Shown here: positions 1 to 5,055 of the stretch, piece after piece
How the letters are laid out: every line of letters begins with the position of its first letter
Numbering within the stretch: position 1 is the stretch's first letter
Origin: Pedococcus sp.
Lineage (GTDB): Bacteria > Actinomycetota > Actinomycetes > Actinomycetales > Dermatophilaceae
Assembly (NCBI GenBank): GCA_025936615.1
Contig: JAICSZ010000191.1
Span: 1 to 5,055, forward strand
Direction: 5' to 3'
DNA length: 5,055 bases
Made by a program: the position numbers and the translations under genes
Notes under the pieces: model-generated
What the model saw: only the letters and a program-made list of their open reading frames with translations
The model's database searches: none
What the model was told of the DNA's origin: nothing

Positions 1-1
1 A

Positions 2-796
2 CCGGTGCGGGCCGCCGAACAGCAGGCGACCCAGCTCGCGCTCGACCTCGGTGACCGGCCCGAGCTCACCAGCGGCACCGGGCTGCCCGAGCTGAGCGGA
101 CCCGAGCGGGTGCGCGCCGAACTCGAGATCCTCGGCCTCGACGCGAGCGGCCACGTCGTCGACTTCTACGCCCCGATGCTCGACGCGCTCGGGGTCACCC
201 GCAGCCGTGACCTGTTGACGGCACGCAGCCGTTCGACGGTATGGGCGGCAGGGGTCAAGGTCGCCACCCAGACCCCGCCGGTCCGCTCGGGACGCCGGGT
301 GGTGTTCCTCACCCTCGACGACTCGACCGGTCCGGTGGACGCGACGTTCTTCGAGGACGTCCAAGGGTCTTGTGCCGCAACGGTCTTCCACTCCTGGATG
401 CTGCTCGTGCGTGGTGTCGTGCGACGCACCGGTGTGCGCGGGATCTCGCTGCGCGCCACCGGGGCATGGGAGCTCACGCCGCTGTGGGAGGCGTGGCAGA
501 CAGGCGGGGTCGACGCCGTCCACGCCGCGATGGAGGATGCCGAGCGCGCCGCCACCGAGCAGGCGGCCGCGGCGGAGGCGGCGCACAGCGGTGGGCTCGC
601 GAAGGGCCGACGGGTGCTGGTGCACGCCTCGGGGTTCAGGCAGTCCCCCTACGCCGACACCCGGCCGCCCGGGGAGGACGTTCGGGCCGCACACCTGCTG
701 GGCCGGGGGACCGTGGTGCCCGGAGGTCTCGGCGCGGACCGGCTCGACCCGCCGCGCAAGCTCTGGCACGCCAGCCCCGGAAGCTCGGGGCACTGA
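2..796 (+). CDS. dnaE2: Error-prone DNA polymerase III alpha subunit DnaE2 (ImuC), C-terminal part; 5' end outside window
   Basis: This is the C-terminal part (about 264 codons) of a protein usually over 1,000 residues long. The reading frame is open to the left edge, so the in-frame GTG at 5 is not taken as the start. Numbering from that GTG, residues 27-70 form the conserved pre-OB segment (LPELSGPERVRAELEILGLD, then FYAPMLDALGV). Residues 79-156 form an OB-fold with DnaE2-typical VKVATQTPP, GRRVVFLTLDD, VDATFFEDVQ and VFHSWMLLVRG. The tail carries the family ending KLWHASPGSSG (about 252-262). In actinobacteria DnaE2 works with ImuA' and ImuB in damage-induced mutagenic translesion synthesis; those genes would lie outside the window. 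A QLALDL string at residues 10-15 resembles a beta-clamp-binding hexapeptide. The acidic-Ala stretch at about 176-196 looks like a linker. Identity is secure from these motifs; the polymerase active site is not in the window. Confidence 0.93.
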   Translation, partial: PVRAAEQQATQLALDLGDRPELTSGTGLPELSGPERVRAELEILGLDASGHVVDFYAPMLDALGVTRSRDLLTARSRSTVWAAGVKVATQTPPVRSGRRVVFLTLDDSTGPVDATFFEDVQGSCAATVFHSWMLLVRGVVRRTGVRGISLRATGAWELTPLWEAWQTGGVDAVHAAMEDAERAATEQAAAAEAAHSGGLAKGRRVLVHASGFRQSPYADTRPPGEDVRAAHLLGRGTVVPGGLGADRLDPPRKLWHASPGSSGH

Positions 797-833
797 GCTG
801 TGTCACCGAGTCGAGCCGTGCCGTGCCACCGAG

Positions 834-890
834 CCGTTCCAGCCAAGCCGCGCCGTTCCAGCCAAGCCGCGCCGTTCCAGCCAAGCCGCG
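834..890. repeat. Three perfect tandem copies of a 19-bp unit
   Basis: The unit CCGTTCCAGCCAAGCCGCG occurs at 834-852, 853-871 and 872-890 without a mismatch. A degenerate related stretch (about 815-833, with CCGTGCC repeats) precedes it. The array lies in the 171-bp gap between the dnaE2 stop and the membrane-protein start. Because 19 is not a multiple of three, all frames stay open across it, which lengthens spurious reading frames. Function is unknown. Slippage-type minisatellite or an interspersed genomic repeat are both possible. Confidence 0.95.
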
Positions 891-915
891 CCACTGAGCC
901 CGTGCCCGGCTCGAC

Positions 916-921
916 TACCCT
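916..921 (+). promoter_or_regulatory. Possible -10 element (TACCCT) ahead of the membrane-protein gene
   Basis: TACCCT fits the TANNNT pattern of actinobacterial housekeeping promoters. It would start a transcript near 927-929, leaving a leader of about 40 nt before the ATG at 968. No good TTGACN -35 box stands 16-18 bp upstream (that position reads ACTGAG or similar). This is a weak call resting on the -10 match and position only. Confidence 0.28.
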
Positions 922-967
922 CGGCCAGGTTCCGGCGACCGCCGCCGGACCGACGAGAGGGATCCCG

Positions 968-1966
968 ATGCCGACGGCCCCGCCGGACACCGAGCCGGTC
1001 GCGACCACCCCCGACGCCGACCCCAGCCGCACGAGCGGCCACCGGTCGCGCAGCTGGCCGGTCCTGCCACTCGCGCTGGTCGGGTGGTTCGTCGGCCTCC
1101 TCCCGTGGTTCGTCGCGCGCCGCACCGTGGGCACCTTCGGCACCCCGTGGAACCCGCGCAACGACATGCGCGAGGCGCTCCTGCCGTTCCACCACGACCG
1201 GCTCACCCTCCTGTTGTCCATCGCCCTGTTCGCCGGTGGGCTCGCCGGTCTCGCCGCCTGCTGGGTGCACCCGCGACGCAGGCGACGCCTGACCGCTGTT
1301 GCCCTGGCCGTCCTCGGTGCCGCAACCGCAGTCGTCGTCTCGGTCGGGCAGACGCTGTCGCTCCACCCAGACCTCGGCGGGACCGGCACCACGACGACGT
1401 CGCCAGAGAGCGCGCTGCTCCTGCTCACCGTTGCCGGCGCCGTGACCGGGCTGGTGCTCGGGCTCCTCGTGGCCCTCGGTGGGCCCGCCGCGCGCATCGT
1501 CGCCGGCGCACCGCTGGCGGTCATCGCCGCCAACTGGGTGGGACTCCTGGTCACCTTCGCCACCGCAGACCCATCGACGCCGACGCGACACGAGCTCCTT
1601 CCCACCGTGCTCTGGGTGCTCACGGGCATCCTGGTCGGAACCTGCCTGGCGCTGGGTCCCCTCCCGGTCCGGGCCGGTCGCGCCGTCGGTGTCACCATCC
1701 TCTGGCTGGTGGGGCTCGCACTCCTCTGGCTCACCCAGTCGGCGTTCACCGCCGTGCGCTACTTCCTCGAAGGCGTCCGGGGCGTGGCCACCGACGCGGC
1801 CGAGATCCGAGCCCTGGCCCGCGACGTGCTGCGGATCTTCGGCGACACCCTGGCGCCCGGCTTCGCCCCATGGCGGGTGGCGCTGGTCGCCCTGCTGGTC
1901 GGGGTGCTCGGCCTGCTGGCCCGGGTGGCCGTGGCGCGCCGGGGCACTGGCAGCACCCCCAGCTAG
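968..1966 (+). CDS. Multi-pass membrane protein of unknown function (332 aa)
   Basis: I do not recognise the family. The ATG at 968 is preceded by GAGAGG at 955-960 with 7-nt spacing, a good ribosome binding site. An in-frame GTG at 800 would read through the 19-bp repeat and is rejected. The first 29 residues are hydrophilic and rich in Pro, Thr and Asp, with a basic end (SGHRSRS). Eight hydrophobic helices are visible at roughly 30-50, 79-100, 108-130, 149-170, 176-199, 211-233, 239-260 and 302-322. The loop between helices 1 and 2 contains a TPWNPRND stretch with aromatic and charged residues. A five-Arg run (103-107) between helices 2 and 3 suggests that loop faces the cytoplasm. Between helices 7 and 8, residues 262-292 look like an amphipathic Ala/Arg/Asp helix (DAAEIRALARDVLRIF). 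No catalytic or transport motif is evident. The gene ends 44 bp before the methyltransferase. Confidence 0.85.
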   Translation: MPTAPPDTEPVATTPDADPSRTSGHRSRSWPVLPLALVGWFVGLLPWFVARRTVGTFGTPWNPRNDMREALLPFHHDRLTLLLSIALFAGGLAGLAACWVHPRRRRRLTAVALAVLGAATAVVVSVGQTLSLHPDLGGTGTTTTSPESALLLLTVAGAVTGLVLGLLVALGGPAARIVAGAPLAVIAANWVGLLVTFATADPSTPTRHELLPTVLWVLTGILVGTCLALGPLPVRAGRAVGVTILWLVGLALLWLTQSAFTAVRYFLEGVRGVATDAAEIRALARDVLRIFGDTLAPGFAPWRVALVALLVGVLGLLARVAVARRGTGSTPS

Positions 1967-1997
1967 GGTTGACACCGACCGACCGACGACCCGGACC

Positions 1998-2003
1998 AGG
2001 AGG
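1998..2003 (+). promoter_or_regulatory. Shine-Dalgarno AGGAGG that selects a TTG start for the methyltransferase
   Basis: A full AGGAGG sits 7 nt ahead of the TTG at 2011. The reading frame is open far upstream inside the membrane gene, so this site is what sets the start. The GTG at 2003-2005 overlaps the Shine-Dalgarno and is in a different frame, so it is not a competitor. Confidence 0.8.
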
Positions 2004-2010
2004 TGACCGG

Positions 2011-2778
2011 TTGGGCGAGGAGCAGTGGCGCACCCGGCGCGGTGGCGTCGAGACCGGCCTGCGCACCTCCGCCGTCTGGGCCGCCGTGCGCGGTCTCGTC
2101 GACCGCGAGCAGGCCGACCTCGGCCGGCCGCTGCACGTCCTCGACCTCGGCGGCGGCACCGGCGGCCTCGCCGTCCCCCTCGCCGAGCTGGGCCACGTGG
2201 TGACCGTGGTCGACCCCAGCCCCGACGCACTCGCCTCCCTGTCGCGGCGCAGCGCCGAGCGCGGCGTCGCCGACCGGGTCACCGCGGTCCAGGGCGACGC
2301 CGACAGCCTCGTCGACCTCGTCGGCGACCGCCCCTGCGACCTCGTCTGCTGCCACGGCACCCTCGAGGTCGTCGACGACCCGAAGGCGACCCTGTCCGCC
2401 CTGGCCGCCGTCCTCGCGCCCGGAGGGCACCTGAGCCTGGTCGCCGCCCAGCGGCTCGCGGTGGTGCTCGCCCGCGCGTTGGCGGGACAGTTCGCAGCTG
2501 CCCACCAAGCCCTGGTGAGCCCCGACGGTCGCTGGGGCGCGGCCGACCCGCTACCACGCCGGTTCGACGCCACCGCCCTGCGGTCGCTGGTCGAGGCGGC
2601 CGGGCTCAGCGTCATCGACGTCCACGGCATCCGGGTATTCAGCGACCTCGTGCCCAGTGCCCTGATCGACTCCGAGGCCGACCGGGCCGCCCTGCTCGAC
2701 CTCGAGGAGGCGGCGAGTCGGCACCCCGGCGGACTCGGGCAGCTGGGCGCCGCCGTGCACGTCCTCGCCCGACGCTGA
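2011..2778 (+). CDS. Class I SAM-dependent methyltransferase, CmoM/SmtA-like (255 aa)
   Basis: The start is TTG at 2011, placed by AGGAGG at 1998-2003. The fold is a Rossmann-type methyltransferase. Motif I is VLDLGGGTGGLA (43-54), the acidic end of strand 2 is D68 in VTVVDPS, motif III is QGDAD (94-98), and motif IV is CCHGTLEVVDDP (113-124), followed by LAPGGHLSL (135-143). After the core come AGQF (158-161), GIRVFSD (206-212) and ALLDLEE (227-233). From memory, these match in order and spacing the C-terminal half of E. coli CmoM (SmtA), which methylates the cmo5U modification at the tRNA wobble position. The Lys-rich tRNA-binding loop of CmoM looks much less basic here (169-186), so the substrate is open. 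The gene lies 7 bp before dinB and is likely co-transcribed with it. Methyltransferase activity is nearly certain; the CmoM relationship is moderate and the substrate is unknown. Confidence 0.88.
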   Translation: MGEEQWRTRRGGVETGLRTSAVWAAVRGLVDREQADLGRPLHVLDLGGGTGGLAVPLAELGHVVTVVDPSPDALASLSRRSAERGVADRVTAVQGDADSLVDLVGDRPCDLVCCHGTLEVVDDPKATLSALAAVLAPGGHLSLVAAQRLAVVLARALAGQFAAAHQALVSPDGRWGAADPLPRRFDATALRSLVEAAGLSVIDVHGIRVFSDLVPSALIDSEADRAALLDLEEAASRHPGGLGQLGAAVHVLARR

Positions 2779-2785
2779 GGCCGCA

Positions 2786-4060
2786 GTGAGCCGGCGCCAG
2801 TTCGCCCTCCCGCAGCGCACTGCGGACCGACCACCCGACGACACCGGGTGCACCGTCCTGCACGTCGACATGGACGCCTTCTACGCCTCCGCCTCGCTGC
2901 TGAGCAGGCCCGAGCTGGTCGGCACCCCTGTCATCATCGGCGGCGGCAACCGCGGAGTGGTGCTGTCCGCGACCTACGAGGCACGCCGCTTCGGGGTCGC
3001 CTCGGCCATGCCGATGGCCCGCGCCCGGCGGCTGTGCCCGCAGGCCACCGTCATCGCGCCCGACCACCGCCTCTACTCCCAGATCTCCGCGGCCGTGATG
3101 GCCACCTTCGACACCATCACCCCGGTCGTCGAGCCGCTGTCTCTCGACGAGGCGTTCCTGGACGTCTCCGGCACGGTGCGCCGCCTCGGCAGCCCGGCCG
3201 TGATCGGCCAGCTCGTCCGAGACACCATCCACGACGAGCAGGGCATCACCTGCTCGGTCGGTGTGGCGCCCACCAAGTTCGTCGCCAAGCTCGCCTCCGG
3301 CCTCGCCAAGCCCGACGGCATGGTCGTCGTGCCTCGCGATGAGGTGGTGGCGTTCGTGCAGCAGCTGCCCGTCGGCGCGTTGTGGGGCGTGGGGGACAAG
3401 ACCGAGGAGGCGCTGGTGCGGCTGGGGCTGCACACCGTTGCCGACATCGCCCACACCCCACTCGCCACGCTGAAGCGCGCCCTCGGCGAGAGCGCCGGCC
3501 CGCACCTGCACGACCTGGCGTGGGGGCGTGATCCTCGTCACGTGGAGCCGGTCCGGCGCGAGAAGTCGATCGGCTCGGACGAGACCTTCGAGTTCGACGT
3601 CGACGACCCGGCGCGCATCCACCGCGAGCTGCTCAAGCTCAGCGACCGCACCGCCGCACGGGTGCGTTCTGCGGGGATGCTCGGACGCACCGTGACCATC
3701 AAGGTGCGGTTCTCGGACTTCACCACGATCACCCGCAGCCGCACGCTGCGCGACCCAACCGACGTCAGCCGCGACATCTACGACACCGCCAAGGGGCTGT
3801 TCGACGCGCTCGGGCTCGTGCGTGCCCGGATCCGGTTGGTCGGCGTGCGCATGGAGGGGCTCGTGGACGCGCAGGGAGCACCCATCCAGGGCCTGCTCGA
3901 CGAGCCGGACCACGGCTGGCGTGAGGCGGACCGGGCCGTGGACCGGGCGAGCGCACGGTTCGGGGCCGGAAGTGTCCGCCCGGCCAGCCTCATCCCGGAC
4001 CAGGCGGCCGACCGGACCGGACGAACAGGTGGCTCATCGCGGCGCGGCGACATATCCTGA
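2786..4060 (+). CDS. dinB: DNA polymerase IV, Y-family translesion polymerase (424 aa)
   Basis: Pol IV copies past damaged template bases at stalled forks, without proofreading. The start is GTG at 2786, behind GAGG at 2777-2780 that overlaps the methyltransferase stop; no usable later start precedes the active site. The palm and fingers cover about 22-185. Metal-binding residues are D28 (HVDMDAFY) and D121/E122 (PLSLDEAFLDVSG), Y33 is the steric gate, and SATYEARRFGV (61-71) contacts the nucleotide. SVGVAPTKFVAKLAS (157-171) is also typical. A helix-hairpin-helix region follows at about 192-222 (LPVGALWGVG). The little finger runs from about 265 to 365 (KSIGSDETFEFDV onward). The C-terminal segment ends FGAGSVRPASLI (392-403), then a 21-residue polar tail. 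The position that usually carries a clamp-binding peptide reads QGLLD (368-372), a poor match. All catalytic residues are present. No LexA box is visible upstream, and expression probably depends on the methyltransferase transcript. Confidence 0.96.
   Translation: MSRRQFALPQRTADRPPDDTGCTVLHVDMDAFYASASLLSRPELVGTPVIIGGGNRGVVLSATYEARRFGVASAMPMARARRLCPQATVIAPDHRLYSQISAAVMATFDTITPVVEPLSLDEAFLDVSGTVRRLGSPAVIGQLVRDTIHDEQGITCSVGVAPTKFVAKLASGLAKPDGMVVVPRDEVVAFVQQLPVGALWGVGDKTEEALVRLGLHTVADIAHTPLATLKRALGESAGPHLHDLAWGRDPRHVEPVRREKSIGSDETFEFDVDDPARIHRELLKLSDRTAARVRSAGMLGRTVTIKVRFSDFTTITRSRTLRDPTDVSRDIYDTAKGLFDALGLVRARIRLVGVRMEGLVDAQGAPIQGLLDEPDHGWREADRAVDRASARFGAGSVRPASLIPDQAADRTGRTGGSSRRGDIS
4053..4058 (+). 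promoter_or_regulatory. Probable -10 element (TATCCT) for the DUF3040 gene
   Basis: TATCCT is a good actinobacterial -10 hexamer in one of the few AT-containing spots nearby. It overlaps the last codons of dinB, its final T being the T of the TGA stop. A transcript would start near 4064-4066, giving a leader of about 110 nt. The -35 position 17 bp upstream reads TGGCTC, a weak match. The long gap before DUF3040, unlike the 7-bp gap before dinB, supports a separate promoter here. Confidence 0.4.
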
Positions 4061-4176
4061 AGAAGCCAGCGCAGCACGGCTCACCGGCACGGACTGCCTG
4101 CCACCTCCAGGCAACGAATCGGTGGCCAACAACGTTGGTACAGGTGGATGCCCGTCATGCCCCTCAGGAGGACACC
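4061..4176 (+). other. Leader region of the DUF3040 gene with two inverted repeats
   Basis: This 116-bp stretch has no coding sequence. It holds a perfect 6-bp inverted repeat, TGCCTG (4095-4100) with CAGGCA (4108-4113), around a 7-nt loop CCACCTC. It also holds CCAAC (4126-4130) with GTTGG (4134-4138) around AAC. The first loop, CCACCT (4101-4106), is exactly complementary to AGGTGG at 4142-4147. CCTCC at 4104-4108 is complementary to GGAGG of the downstream ribosome binding site (4167-4171). No T-run follows either stem, so neither looks like an intrinsic terminator. Alternative folding that controls translation is possible but unproven. Confidence 0.45.
4166..4171 (+). promoter_or_regulatory. 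Shine-Dalgarno AGGAGG for the DUF3040 gene
   Basis: AGGAGG lies 5 nt before the GTG at 4177. It fixes the start there rather than at the TTG at 4135 in the same frame, and it agrees with the family's N-terminus, in which the protein begins close to PLSEHEQ. Confidence 0.8.
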
Positions 4177-4569
4177 GTGCCGCTGTCAGAGCACGAACAG
4201 CAGCTGCTCGAGCAGATGGAGCAGGCGCTGTACGCCGAGGACCCCAAGTTCGCCTCCCAGATGCAGGGCGCGGGTGCGCGAGCAGCGGCTCGACGACGGC
4301 TCGTGATCGGTGGCGTCGGCGTCGTGGTGGGTTTGGCTCTGGTGCTCGTGGGGGTCTCCACGACGATGTGGCTCGGCGCTGCAGGCTTCGCGATCATGGT
4401 GGCCGCGGTCGCCTTCGCGCTCACGCCGCCCCGCCGAAAGGGCAACCTCGGCACCGTCCAGCCCGATGGCACCGTGCGCCGCCCGGCCCCCCAGGCCAAG
4501 CCCAAGTCCGGCGGGTCGTTCATGCACCGCCTCGAGGAGCGCTGGGACCGCCGGCGCGACACCTACTAG
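4177..4569 (+). CDS. DUF3040 family small membrane protein (130 aa)
   Basis: The start is GTG at 4177, behind AGGAGG. The N-terminus PLSEHEQQLLEQMEQALYAED (2-22) followed by PKFA is the signature of the actinobacterial DUF3040 family. A basic stretch (about 35-41, ARAAARR then R) leads into two transmembrane helices at about 42-61 and 64-83 with a very short turn. Both ends are therefore probably cytoplasmic. The C-terminal tail is Pro/Lys/Arg-rich and ends in a charged segment (FMHRLEERWDRRRDTY). The molecular role is not known. In many actinobacteria such genes lie beside mraZ and the division cluster, which suggests an envelope role, but here the next gene is convergent DUF456. Family assignment is strong; function is unknown. 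Confidence 0.9.
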   Translation: MPLSEHEQQLLEQMEQALYAEDPKFASQMQGAGARAAARRRLVIGGVGVVVGLALVLVGVSTTMWLGAAGFAIMVAAVAFALTPPRRKGNLGTVQPDGTVRRPAPQAKPKSGGSFMHRLEERWDRRRDTY

Positions 4570-5048
4570 CGGCTGAGCAGGACCCCGACCACCCAGGTCG
4601 TCGCGATGGCCAGCGCGGCGAGCAGCTCGATCCCCATCGACGTGAACACCGCCTTGAGGGCGCTCTTGGTGGATCGCCAGGCGCTCGAGCGGTCCCGTGA
4701 CCGGGCGTACTCCACCACGTAGATCCCGAGGATGAACCCGACCGGTCCACCGACCACCGGGATCACGAAGAACCCGACGATGCCCAGCAGCACCGCCAGC
4801 ACCAGCGGCGCGGTGCCCACCCCGGCCGCGCGCATGCGGCGACCTGGCACGGCATACTGCAGCGCCACGCCGGCCACCCACAGCGCTGCGGCCACCCCGA
4901 ACACCCACCACGCCAGCGGGGTGCCGACGTCGAGGGCCCAGATGAGGACCGCCGCCAGCACCAGCAGCAGACCCGGAAGGACGGGAATGACGATCCCCAC
5001 CATCCCGACCAGGATCAGGATGGCGGGGACCCAGATGTCGGTCGCCAC
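4566..5048 (-). CDS. DUF456 family integral membrane protein (about 160 aa; start uncertain)
   Basis: On the minus strand, the family hallmark is VGMVGIVIPVLPGLLLV (14-30), a glycine-rich helix with the G-x-x-x-P-x-L-P-G turn. A second copy-like hairpin reads VVGGPVGFILGIYVVEYARSRD (98-119, with glycines and E113), then AWRSTKSALKA (123-133). Hydrophobic helices lie at about 7-20, 22-40, 45-66, 79-98, 100-113 and 137-157, some probably re-entrant. The function of DUF456 proteins is not established. The GTG at 5048 is the furthest start in view, with only 7 bases before it and no ribosome binding site among them, so the gene may begin a few codons outside the window. Its stop overlaps that of the convergent DUF3040 gene by 4 bp. 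Confidence 0.85.
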   Translation of the reverse strand: MATDIWVPAILILVGMVGIVIPVLPGLLLVLAAVLIWALDVGTPLAWWVFGVAAALWVAGVALQYAVPGRRMRAAGVGTAPLVLAVLLGIVGFFVIPVVGGPVGFILGIYVVEYARSRDRSSAWRSTKSALKAVFTSMGIELLAALAIATTWVVGVLLSR

Positions 5049-5055
5049 GGCGGGG

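Noticed and set aside
800..967. In-frame GTG at 800 extending the membrane protein by 56 residues through the repeat
   Set aside because: The extension is repeat-derived low-complexity sequence without a good ribosome binding site, while ATG 968 has GAGAGG at proper spacing.
1964..1969. TAGGGT, a -10-like hexamer overlapping the stop codon of the membrane gene
   Set aside because: It fits TANNNT, but the -35 position is poor (GCACTG region). It could give a methyltransferase-dinB promoter but is too weak to list.
1969..1974. Perfect TTGACA -35 hexamer between the membrane gene and the methyltransferase
   Set aside because: No TANNNT-type -10 lies 16-19 bp downstream (that position reads CGGACC), and the methyltransferase starts only 37 bp later.
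1975..1986. Short CCGA x3 microsatellite
   Set aside because: Twelve bases of a GC-rich tetramer are expected by chance in this composition.
803..2230. Long minus-strand open frame (475 codons) opposite the membrane gene and methyltransferase
   Set aside because: Its translation is low-complexity, rich in Gly, Arg, Glu and Pro, as expected for the shadow of high-GC coding DNA, and the plus-strand genes have clear features.
2639..3913. Minus-strand open frame (424 codons) opposite dinB
   Set aside because: It mirrors dinB, whose conserved catalytic motifs prove the plus strand; the product is His/Asp/Gly-rich and resembles nothing.
4022..4035. CGAACAGGTGGCTC as a LexA-box candidate
   Set aside because: Only the left half matches CGAAC; the right half lacks GTTCG, and it lies inside the dinB 3' end.
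4095..4113. Hairpin after dinB as an intrinsic terminator
   Set aside because: The stem is only 6 bp and no T-run follows.

Overview
The window is GC-rich DNA with GTG and TTG start codons, strong AGGAGG ribosome binding sites and tightly packed genes. With its gene content this points to a chromosome of a high-GC actinobacterium, most likely Micrococcales and perhaps near Intrasporangiaceae. The family-level guess is inference from protein character and gene order only. There are no tRNA or rRNA genes, CRISPR arrays, insertion sequences or phage genes, and nothing suggests recent transfer.

Left part (1-967): the 3' end of dnaE2, the error-prone DNA polymerase III alpha subunit, runs in from outside the window and stops at 796. 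A 171-bp gap follows, holding three perfect copies of a 19-bp tandem repeat and a possible weak promoter.

Middle (968-4060): three genes run rightward: an unrecognised eight-helix membrane protein, a SAM-dependent methyltransferase with CmoM/SmtA-like features, and dinB (DNA polymerase IV). The methyltransferase and dinB lie 7 bp apart and are probably co-transcribed. The membrane gene ends 44 bp before the methyltransferase and may share the transcript.

Right part (4061-5055): a 116-bp leader with inverted repeats precedes a small DUF3040 membrane protein. Facing it is a DUF456 membrane protein on the minus strand. These two genes overlap by 4 bp, and both stop codons are read from one palindromic CTAG.

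Functionally, two translesion polymerases (DnaE2 and Pol IV) lie within 2 kb of each other, so the region has a DNA-damage tolerance flavour. No actinobacterial LexA box is visible, so SOS control of dinB is not supported here. In many actinobacteria DUF3040 genes sit close to the mraZ/fts division cluster, so that cluster may lie to the right (inference). I found no convincing new multi-gene system. The points most worth a second look are a QLxLxL clamp-binding-type motif in DnaE2, the weak equivalent motif in Pol IV, the CmoM-like methyltransferase next to dinB, the 19-bp repeat, and the DUF3040 leader.
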